Shown one piece after another: positions 1-11,100 of a stretch of DNA of 47,108 nucleotides. Numbering within the stretch: the stretch's first letter is position 1; every line of letters begins with the position of its first letter. The notes under the pieces were generated by a model. That model worked only from the letters and a program-made list of their open reading frames with translations, ran no database searches and was not told the origin of the DNA. The position numbers were made by a program, and so were the translations under genes. Source of the DNA: Saccoglossus kowalevskii (lineage: Eukaryota > Hemichordata > Enteropneusta > Harrimaniidae). The stretch is taken from the NCBI RefSeq assembly GCF_000003605.2, contig NW_003133823.1, forward strand, positions 1 to 47,108. The letters run 5' to 3'.

Positions 1-100
1 CGCTACAACAATGTGACATAACCATCCATGGGATGTCATTGACCACAACAGCACTAAGACCTGAACATCCATGGGATGTCATTGACCACTACAGCACTAA

Positions 101-143
101 GACCTGACCATCCATGGGATGTCATTGACCACTACAGCACTAA
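101..143 (+). repeat. reference monomer, family A (GCACTAAGACC)
   Basis: This is a clean example of the commonest monomer family, used here as the reference unit. It begins GACCTGACCATCC, contains CCATGG, then GTCATTGACC, and ends in the tail ACAGCACTAA that leads into the next GACCTG. Family A is most abundant in type 1 domains and often occurs in runs of two to four. Its first half (TGACCATCC...) and second half (TGACCACTACA...) both start with TGACCA, 21 and 22 bases apart, which hints at an ancestral shorter repeat. Confidence 0.9.
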
Positions 144-442
144 GACCTGACCATCCACGGGATGTCACCGAGCACTACAAAACTACGACCTGACCATCCA
201 CGGGATGTCACTGACCACTACAACACTGTGACATGACCATCCACGGGATGTCATTGACCACTGCAGCACTAAAACCTGACCATCCATGGGATGTCACTGA
301 CCACTACAAAACTACGACCTGACCATCCATGGGAGGTCATTGTCCACTACAGCACTAAGACCTGACCATCCATGGGATGTCATTGACCACTACAGCACTA
401 AGACCTGACCATCCACAGAATGTCACTGACCACTACAAAACT

Positions 443-485
443 ACGACCTGACCATCCATGGGATGTCACTGACCACTACAACACT
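443..485 (+). repeat. reference monomer, family C (AAAACTACGACC)
   Basis: Representative of the family whose tail reads AAAACTACGACC. It usually follows a unit with CACGGG or CACAGA in the core and GTCACTGACC (C rather than T in the dyad centre), and is usually followed by family B. The CG in TACGACC is one of the few fixed CpG positions; related units have TATGACC at the same place. Confidence 0.85.
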
Positions 486-528
486 GTGACATGACCATCC
501 ATGGGATGTCATTGACCACTACAGCACT
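486..528 (+). repeat. reference monomer, family B (GTGACATGACC)
   Basis: Representative of the family with GTGACATGACC in place of GACCTGACC at the unit start. It tends to follow family C and precede family A, giving the recurrent order A-A-C-B (172 bases). Copies at 228, 486, 572, 658 and 916 are separated by 258, 86, 86 and 258 bases, all exact multiples of 43. Confidence 0.85.
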
Positions 529-1087
529 AAGACCTGGCCATCCATGGGATGTCACTGACCACTACAACACTGTGACATGACCATCCATGGGATGTCATTG
601 TCCACTACAGCACTAAGACCTGACCATCCATGGGATGTCATTGACCACTACAACACTGTGACATGACCATCCATGGAATGTCATTGACCACTACAGCACT
701 AAGACCTGACCATCTATGGGATGTCATTGACCACTACAGCACTAACATCTGACCATCCACGCGATGTCACTGACCACTACAAAACTACGACCTGACCATC
801 CATGGGACGTCATTGACCACTACAGCACTAAGACCTGATCACCCATGGGATGTCATTGACCACTACAACACTAAGACCTGACCATCCATGGGATGTCACT
901 GACCACTACAACACTGTGACATGACCATCCATGGGATGTCATTGACCATTACAACACTAAGACCTGACCATCCATGGGATGTCATTGACCACTACAGCAC
1001 TAATACCTGACCATCCATGTGATGTCATTGACCACTACAGCACTAAGACCAGACCATCCAAGGGATGTCATTGACCACTACAACACT

Positions 1088-2119
1088 GTGACATAACCAT
1101 CCATGGGATGTCATTGACCACAACAGCACTAAGACCTGAACATCCATGGGATGTCATTGACCACTACAGCACTAAGACCTGACCATCCATGGGATGTCAT
1201 TGACCACTACAGCACTAAGACCTGACCATCCACGGGATGTCACCGAGCACTACAAAACTACGACCTGACCATCCACGGGATGTCACTGACCACTACAACA
1301 CTGTGACATGACCATCCACGGGATGTCATTGACCACTGCAGCACTAAAACCTGACCATCCATGGGATGTCACTGACCACTACAAAACTACGACCTGACCA
1401 TCCATGGGAGGTCATTGTCCACTACAGCACTAAGACCTGACCATCCATGGGATGTCATTGACCACTACAGCACTAAGACCTGACCATCCACAGAATGTCA
1501 CTGACCACTACAAAACTACGACCTGACCATCCATGGGATGTCACTGACCACTACAACACTGTGACATGACCATCCCATGGGATGTCATTGACCACTACAG
1601 CACTAAAACCTGGCCATCCATGGGATGTCACTGACCACTACACACTGTGACATGACCATCCCATGGGATGTCATTGTCCACTACAGCACTAAGACCTGAC
1701 CATCCATGGGATGTCATTGACCACTACAACACTGTGACATGACCATCCATGGGATGTCATAAACCACTACAGCACTAAGACCTGACCATCTATGGGATGT
1801 CATTGACCACTACAGCATTAAGATCTGACCATCCACGCGATGTCACTGACCACTACAAAACTACGACCTGACCATCCATGGGATGTCATTGACCACTACA
1901 GCACTAAGACCTGATCACCCATGGGATGTCATTGACCACTACAACACTAAGACCTGACCATCCATGGGATGTCACTGACCACTACAACACTGTGACATGA
2001 CCATCCATGGGATGTCATTGACCATTACAACACTAAGACCTGACCATCCATGGGATGTCATTGACCACTACAGCACTAATACCTGACCATCCATGTGATG
2101 TCATTGACCACTACAGCAC
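1088..2119. repeat. 25-mer higher-order repeat, copy 2 (partial)
   Basis: Follows copy 1 in the same monomer order. Differences seen are few: an extra C in CATCCCATGGG at two units (about 1571 and 1658), a one-base loss in CTACACACTG near 1640, GTCATAAACC instead of GTCATTGACC near 1757, and GCATTAAGATC instead of GCACTAACATC near 1815. The copies diverge after about 2119, where copy 2 has GACCTAACCATCC instead of GACCAGACCATCC. About ten differences in 1 kb implies recent duplication. Confidence 0.8.
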
Positions 2120-2296
2120 TAAGACCTAACCATCCACGGGATGTCACTGACCACTACAAAACTACGACCTGACCATCCATCTATGGGATGTCATTGACCA
2201 CTACAACACTGTAAAATGACCATCCAAAGAATGTCATTGATCACTACAGCACTGTGACATGACCATCCATGTGATGTCATTGACCACTACAACACT

Positions 2297-2339
2297 ATGA
2301 CCTGACCATCCATGGAATGTCATTGACCACTACAGCACT
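2297..2339 (+). repeat. reference monomer, family D (ATGACCTGACC)
   Basis: Representative of the family with tail ACACTATGACCTGACC. It is scattered in type 1 domains and dominant in type 2 domains. It carries TGACCTGACC, which on the minus strand is two abutting GGTCA pentamers; family A has GACCTGACC preceded by A instead and so lacks the full hexamer. Confidence 0.8.
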
Positions 2340-3639
2340 AAGACCTGACCATCCATGGGATGTCATTGACCACTACAGCACTTAGACCTGACCATCCATG
2401 GCATGTCGTTGACCACTACAGCACTAAGACCTGACCATCCACGGGATGTCATTGACCACTGCAGCACTAAAACCTGACCATCCATGGGATGTCATTGACC
2501 ACTACAACAGTATGACCTGACCATTCATGGGATGTCATTGACCAGTACAACACTATGACCTGACCATCCATGGGATGTCATTGACCACTACAGCACTAAG
2601 ACCTAACCATCCACGGGATGTCACTGACCACTACAAAACTACGACCTGACCATCCATCATCCATGGGATGTCACTGACCACTACAACACTGTGACATGAC
2701 CATCCAAACAATGTCATTGATCACTACAGCACTAAGACCTGACCATCCATCTATGGGATGTCATTGACCACTACAACACTGTGACATGACCATCCATGGG
2801 ATGTCATTGACCACTACAACACTGTGACATGACCATCCATGTGATGTCATTGACCACTACAACACTATGACCTGACCATCCATGGAATGTCATTGACCAC
2901 TACAGCACTAAGACCTGACCATCCATGGGATGTCATTGACCACTACAGCACTAAGACCTGACCATCCATGGCATGTCGTTGACCACTACAGCACTAAGAC
3001 CTGACCATCCACGGGATGTCATTGACCACTACAGCACTAAGACCTGACCATCCATGGGATGTCATTGACCACTACTGCACTAAGACCTGACCATCCATGG
3101 GATTTCATTGACCACTACAGCACTAAGACCTGACCATTACGAGATGTCACTGACCACTACAAATCTACGACCTGACCATCCATGGGATGTCATTGACCAC
3201 TACAACACTGTGACATGACCATCCATGGGATGTCATAAACCACTACAGCACTAAGACCTGACCATCTATGGGATGTCTTTGACCACTACAGCATTAAGAT
3301 CTGACCATCCATGCGATGTCAGTGACCACTACAAAACTACGACCTGACCATCCATGGGACGACATTGACCACTACAGCACTAAGACCTGATCACCCATGG
3401 GATGTCATTGACCACTACAATACTAAGACCTGACCATCCATGGGATGTCACTGACCACTACAACACTGTGACATGACCATCCATGGGATGTCATTGACCA
3501 TTACAACACTAAGACCTGACCATCCATGGGATGTCATTGACCACTACTGCACTAATACCTGACCATCCATGTGATGTCATTGACCACTACAGCACTAAGA
3601 CCAGACCATCCAAGGGATATCATTGACCACTACAACACT

Positions 3640-3900
3640 GTGACATAACCATCCATGGGATGTCATTGACCACAACAGCACTAAGACCTGAACATCCATG
3701 GGATGTCATTGACCACTACAGCACTAAGACCTGACCATCCATGGGATGTCATTGACCACTACAGCACTAAGACCTGACCATCCACGGGATGTCACCGAGC
3801 ACTACAAAACTACGACCTGACCATCCACGGGATGTCACTGACCACTACAACACTAAAACCTGACCATCCATGGGATGTCATTGACCACTACAACAGTATG
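3640..3900. repeat. third 25-mer start with a one-monomer deletion
   Basis: GTGACATAACC at 3640 starts a third copy of the 25-mer order (AACATCC unit, CACCGAGC unit, then C type). Near 3850 the text runs CAACACTAAAACC, whereas copies starting at 13 and 10188 have an extra B unit with CACGGG and a TGCAGCACT tail in between. The loss is one monomer (43 bases), consistent with unequal exchange in register. Downstream it then follows the ACAGTATGACC continuation. Confidence 0.7.
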
Positions 3901-6780
3901 ACCTGACCATCCATGGGATGTCATTGACCACTACAGCACTAAGACCTAACCATCCACGGGATGTCACTGACCACTACAAAACTACGACCTGACCATCCAT
4001 CATCCATGGGATGTCACTGACCACTACAACACTGTGACATGACCATCCAAAGAATGTCATTGATCACTACAGCACTAAGACCTGACCATCCATCTATGGG
4101 ATGTCATTGACCACTACAACACTGTGACATGACCATCCATGTGATGTCATTGACCACTACAACACTATGACCTGACCATCCATGGAATGTCATTGACCAC
4201 TACAGCACTAAGACCTGACCATCCATGGGATGTCATTGACCACTACAGCACTAAGACCTCACCATCCATGGCATGTCGTTGACCACTACAGCACTAAGAC
4301 CTGACCATCCACGGGATGTCATTGACCACTACAGCACTAAGACCTGACCATCCATGGGATGTCATTGACCACTACTGCACTAAGACCTGACCATCCATGG
4401 GATGTCATTGACCACTACAGCACTAAGACCTGACCATTACGAGATGTCACTGACCACTACAAATCTACGACCTGACCATCCATGGGATGTCACTGACCAC
4501 TACAACACTGTGACATGACCATCCATGGGATATCATTGATCACTACAGCACTAAGACCTGACCATCAATGGGATGTCATTGACCACTACAACACTATGAC
4601 CTGACCATCCATGGGATGTCACTGATCACTACAACACTGTGACATGACCATCCATGGGATGTCATTGACCACTACAGCACTAAGACCTGACCATCCACGG
4701 GATGTCACTGACCACTACAAAACTACGACCTGACCATCCATGGGATGTCACTGACCACTACAACACTGTGACATGCCCATCCATGGGAGGTCATTGACCA
4801 CTACAGCACTAAGACCTGACCATCCATGGGATGTCATTGACCACTACAGCACTAAGACCTGACCATCCACAGAATGTCACTGACCACTACAAAACTACGA
4901 CCTGACCATCCATGGGATGTCACCGACCACTACAACACTGTGACATGACCATCCATGGGATGTCATTGACCACTACAGCACTAAGACCTGACCATCCAGG
5001 GGATGTCACTGGCCACTACAAAACTACGACCTGACCATCCATGGGATGTCACTGACCACTACAACACTGTGACATGACCATCCATGGGATGTCATTGTCC
5101 ACTACAGCACTAAGACCTGACCATCCATGGGATGTCATTGACCACTACAACACTGTGACATGACCATCCATGGAATGTCATTGACCACTACAGCACTAAG
5201 ACCTGACCATCTATGGGATGTCATTGACCACTACAGCACTAACATCTGACCATCCACGCGATGTCACTGACCACTACAAAACTACGACCTGACCATCCAT
5301 GGGACGTCATTGACCACTACAGCACTAAGACCTGATCACCCATGGGATGTCATTGACCACTACAACACTAAGACCTGACCATCCATGGGATGTCATTGAC
5401 CACTACAACAGTATGACCTGACCATTCATGGGATGTCATTGACCAGTACAACACTATGACCTGACCATCCATGGGATGTCATTGACCACTACAGCACTAA
5501 GACCTAACCATCCACGGGATGTCACTGACCACTACAAAACTACGACCTGACCATCCATCATCCATGGGATGTCACTGACCACTACAACACTGTGACATGA
5601 CCATCCAAAGAATGTCATTGATCACTACAGCACCAAGACCTGACCATCCATCTATGGGATGTCATTGACCACTACAACGCTGTGACATGACCATCCATGG
5701 GATGTCATTGACCACTACAACACTGTGACATGACCATCCATGTGATGTCATTGACCACTACAACACTATGACCTGACCATCCATGGAATGTCATTGACCA
5801 CTACAGCACTAAGACCTGACCATCCATGGGATGTCATTGACCACTACAGCACTAAGACCTGACCATCCATGGCATGTCGTTGACCACTACAGCACTAAGA
5901 CCTGACCATCCACGGGATGTCATTGACCACTACAGCACTAAGACCTGACCATCCATGGGATGTCATTGACCACTACTGCACTAAGACCTGACCATCCATG
6001 GGATGTCATTGACCACTACAGCACTAAGACCTGACCATTACGAGATGTCACTGACCACTACAAATCTACGACCTGACCATCCATGGGATGTCACTGACCA
6101 CTACAACACTGTGACATGACCATCCATGGGATGTCATTGTCCACTACAGCACTAAGACCTGACCATCCATGGGATGTCATTGACCACTACAACACTGTGA
6201 CATGACCATCCATGGGATGTCATAAACCACTACAGCACTAAGACCTGACCATCTATGGGATGTCTTTGACCACTACAACACTGTGACATGACCATCTATG
6301 GGATGTCATTGACCACTACAAAACTAAGACCTGACCATCCATGGGATGTCACTGACCACTACAACACTGTGACCTGACCATCCATGGGATGTCATTAACC
6401 ACTACAGCACTAAGACCTGACCATATATGGGATGTCATTGACCACTATAACACTAAGACCTGACCATCCATGGGATGTCATTAACCACTACAACACTATG
6501 ACCTGACCATCCATGAGATGTCATTGACCACTACAACACTGTGACATGACCATCCATGGGATGTCACTGACCACTACAACACTGTGACATGACCATCCAT
6601 GGGATGTCATTTACCACTACAGCACTAAGACCTGACCATCCATGGGATGTCATTGACCACTACAACACTATGACCTGACCATCCATGGGATGTCACTGAC
6701 CACTACAACACTGTGACCTGACCATCCATGGGATGTCATTGACCACTACAGCACTAAGACCTGACCATCCATGGGGTATC

Positions 6781-8110
6781 ATTGACCCCTACAGCACTAA
6801 GACCTGACCATCCATGTGATGTCATTGACCACTACAAAACTATGACATGACGATCCATGGGATGTCACTGACCTCCTACAACACTATGACATGACCATCC
6901 ATGGGATGTCATTGACCATTACAGCAGTATGACCTGACCATTCATGGGATGTCATTGACCACTACAACACTATGACCTGACCATCCACGGGATGTCACTG
7001 ACCACTACAAAAATACGACCTGACCATCCATTGGATGTCACTGACCACTACAACACTGTGACATGACCATCCAAGGAATGTCATTGACCACTACAGCACT
7101 AAGACCTGACCATCCATCCATGGGATGTCATTGACCACTACAACAGTATGACCTGACCATCCATGGGATGTCATTGACCACTACAACACTATGATCTGAC
7201 CATCCTTGGGATGTCATTGACCACTACAGCACTAAGACCTGACCATCCACGGGATGTCACTGACCACTACAAAACCACGACCTGACCATCCATGGGATGT
7301 CACTGACCACTACAACACTGTGACATGACCATCCAAGGAATGTCATTGACCACTACAGCATTAAGACCTGACCATCCATTAATGGGATGTCATTGACCAC
7401 TACAACACGATGTCCTGACCATCCATGGAATGGCATTGACCGGTACAATACTATGACCTGACCATCCATGGGGAGTCACTGACCACTACAACACTATGAC
7501 CTGGCCATCCATGGGATGTCACTGACCTGACCATCCATGGGGTGTCACTGACCACTGCAACACTATGACCTGACCGTCCATGGGATGTCACAGACCACTA
7601 CAAAACTATGACCTGACCATCCATGGGATGTCACTGACCACTACAAAACTATGACCTGACCATCCATGGGATGTTACAGTCCACTACAACACTATAACCT
7701 GACCATCCATGGAATGGCATTGACCACTACAACACTATAACCTGACCATCCATGGGATGTCACTGACCACTACAACACAATGACCTGACCATCCATGGGA
7801 TGTCACTAACCACTACAATACTATGATCTGACCATCCATGGAATTTCACTGACAACTACAACACTATGACCTGACCATCCATGGGATGTCACTGACCACT
7901 ACAGCACTATGACCTGACCATCTACGGGATGTCACTGTCCACTACAAAACTATGACCTGACCATCCACTGGATGTCACTGAGAACTACAACACTGTGACC
8001 TGACCATTCATGGCATGTCACAGACCACTACAGCACTAAGACCTGACCATCCATGGGATGTCACTGACCACTACAAAACTATGACCGGACCATCCATGGG
8101 ATGTCATTGA
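6781..8110. repeat. type 2 domain (D-rich), first
   Basis: Family D units dominate, with the type 2 markers GGAATGGCATTGACC (about 7431), a 26-base truncated unit (7515), GATGTTACAGTCC (about 7670) and GGAATTTCAC (about 7840), then TCTACGGG, CCACTGG and TTCATGGCATGTCACAG units to about 8030. The same marker order recurs in the other type 2 domains. Returns to family A from about 8111. Confidence 0.7.
7515..7540. repeat. 26-bp truncated monomer, isolated copy
   Basis: GATGTCACTGACCTGACC shows a unit that lacks 17 bases: the second-half TGACC is joined directly to the TGACC at the start of the next unit. The shared 5-base TGACC fits a microhomology or slippage deletion. It is followed by the GGGGTGTCACTGACC unit with tail TGCAACACTATG, as in nearly all other copies. 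Confidence 0.85.
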
Positions 8111-11100
8111 CAACTACAACACTAAGACCTGACCATCCATGGGATGTCATTGACCACTACAGCACTAAGACCTGACCATCTATGGGATGTCATTGACCAC
8201 TACAGCACTAAGACCTGACCATCCACGGGATGTCACTGACCACTACAAAACTATGACCTGACCATCCATGGGATGTCATTGACCACTACAGCACTAAGAC
8301 CTGACCATCCATGGGATGTCAATGATCACTACAGCACTAAGACCTGGCCATCCATGGGATGTCACTGACCACTACAACACTGTGACATGACCATCCATGG
8401 AATGTCATTGACCACTACAGCACTAAGACCTGACCATCCATGGGATGTCATTGACCACTACAGCACTGAGACCTGACCATCCAGGGGATGTCCCTCACCA
8501 CTACAAAACTACGACCTGACCATCCATGGGATGTCACTGACCACAACAGCACTAAGACCTGACCATCCATGGGATGTCATTGACCACTACAACACTAAGA
8601 CCTAACCATCCACGGGATGTCACTGACCACTACAAAACTACGACCTGGCCATCCATGGGATGTCACTGACCACTACAACACTGTGACATGACCATCCATG
8701 GGATGTCATTGACCACTACAGCACTAAGACCTGACCATCCATGGGATGTCATTGACCACTACAGCACTGAGACCTGACCATCCAGGGGATGTCCCTCACC
8801 ACTACAAAACTACGACCTGACCATCCATGGCATGTCACTGACCACAACAGCACTAAGTCCTGACCAACCATGGGATGTCATTGACCACTACAACACTATG
8901 ACCTGACCATCCATGGGATGTCACTGACCACTACAACACTGTGACAAGACCATCCATGGGATGCCATTGACCACTACAACACTAAGACCTGACCATATAT
9001 GGGATGTCACTGACCACTACAAAACTACGACCTGACCATCCATGGGATGTCACTGACCACTACAACACTGTGACATGACCATCCATGGGAGGTCATTGAC
9101 CACTACAGCACTAAGACCTGACCATCCATGGGATATCATTAACCACTACAGCACTAAGACCTCTCCATCCACAGAATGTCACTGACCACTACAAAACTAC
9201 GACCTGACCATCCATGGGATATCACTGACCACTACAACACTGTGACATGACCATCCGTGGGATGTCATTGACCACTACAGCACTAAGACCTGACCATCCA
9301 TGGGATGTCATTGACCACTACAGCACTAAGACCTGACCATCCAGGGGATGTCACTGACCACTACAAAACTACAACCTGACCATCCATGGGATGTCACTGA
9401 CCACTACAACACTGTGACATGACCATCCATGGGATGTCATTGTCCACTACAGCACTAAGACCTGACCATCCATGGGATGTCACTGACCACTACAACACTG
9501 TGACATGACCATCCATGGGATGTCATAAACCACTACAGCACTAAGACCTGACCATCTATGGGATGTCATTGACCACTACAGCATTAAGATCTGACCATCC
9601 ACGCGATGTCACTGACCACTACAAAACTACGACCTGACCATCCATGGGATGTCATTGACCACTACAGCACTAAAACCTGACCATCCATGGGATGTCATTG
9701 ACCACTACAGCACTAAGACCTGACCATCCACGGGATGTCACTGACCACTACAAAACTATGACCTGACCATCCATAGGATGTCATTGACCACTAAAACACT
9801 GTGACATGACCATCCATGGGATGTCATTGTCCACTACAGCACTAAGACCTGGCCATCCATGGGATGTCACTGACCACTACAACACTGTGACATGACCATC
9901 CATGGGATGTCATAAACCACTACAGCACTAAGACTTGACCATCTATGGGATGTCTTTGACCACTACAGCATTAAGATCTGACCATCCATGGGATGTCACT
10001 GACCACTACAACACTGTAACATGACCATCCATGGGATGTCATTGACCATTACAACACTAAGACCTGACCATCCATGGGATGTCATTGACCACTACAGCAC
10101 TAATACCTGACCATCCATGTGATGTCATTGACCACTACAGCACTAAGACCAGACCGTCCAAGGGATATCATTGACCACTACAACACTGTGACATAACCAT
10201 CCATGGGATGTCATTGACCACAACAGCACTAAGACCTGAACATCCATGGGATGTCATTGACCACTACAGCACTAAGACCTGACCATCCATGGGATGTCAT
10301 TGACCACTACAGCACTAAGACCTGACCATCCACGGGATGTCACCGAGCACTACAAAACTACGACCTGACCATCCACGGGATGTCACTGACCACTACAACA
10401 CTGTGACATGACCATCCACGGGATGTCATTGACCACTGCAGCACTAAAACCTGACCATCCATGGGATGTCATTGACCACTACAACAGTATGACCTGACCA
10501 TTCATGGGATGTCATTGACCAGTACAACACTATGACCTGACCATCCATGGGATGTCATTGACCACTACAGCACTAAGACCTAACCATCCACGGGATGTCA
10601 CTGACCACTACAAAACTACGACCTGACCATCCATCATCCATGGGATGTCACTGACCACTACAACACTGTGACATGACCATCCAAAGAATGTCATTGATCA
10701 CTACAGCACTAAGACCTGGCCATCCATGGGATGTCACTGACCACTACAACACTGTGACATGACCATCCATGGGATGTCATTGACCACTACAGCACTAAGA
10801 CCTGACCATCCATGGGATGTCATTGACCACTACAGCACTGAGACCTGACCATCCAGGGGATGTCCCTCACCACTACAAAACTACGGCCTGACCATCCATG
10901 GGATGTCACTGACCACAACAGCACTAAGACCTGACCATCCATGGGATGTCATTGACCACTACAACACTAAGACCTAACCATCCACGGGATGTCACTGACC
11001 ACTACAAAACTACGACCTGGCCATCCATGGGATGTCACTGACCACTACAACACTGTGACATGACCATCCATGGGATGTCATTGACCACTACAGCACTGAG

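Larger units (their letters stand above)
13..1087. repeat. 25-mer higher-order repeat, copy 1
   Basis: The marker GTGACATAACC at 13 recurs at 1088, exactly 1,075 bases (25 x 43) later, and the monomer order matches throughout. It ends with GACCAGACCATCCAAGGG just before the next copy. The first few bases of the window continue the same array, so this copy is not a true array edge. Confidence 0.85.
1..6780. repeat. type 1 domain (A/B/C-rich), first
   Basis: Dominated by families A, B and C, with recurrent A-A-C-B order and occasional D units. It includes the 25-mer pair at 1-2119. Other landmarks are the CCATCCATCATCC slippage insertions at 2650, 3993 and 5551, and the GTGACATAACC marker at 13, 1088 and 3640. 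No gene or unique sequence is seen. The right edge is gradual: D units and GTCATTAACC variants increase from about 6400. Confidence 0.75.

Noticed and set aside
1-12. Array boundary at the window start
   Set aside because: CGCTACAACAATGTG differs slightly from CCACTACAACACTGTG but is clearly the same monomer, so the array extends leftward.
106-125. Rho-independent terminators at each hairpin
   Set aside because: The stem is short and bulged, has no following T tract, and recurs every 43 bases as part of the satellite.
801-815. CRE-like GACGTCA sites (for example in CATGGGACGTCATTG, also near 5302, 13523, 24563, 32868, 45590)
   Set aside because: They arise from one T-to-C difference in GATGTCA, match 7 of 8 CRE bases and lie in few units. 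I see no reason beyond chance to call a functional site.
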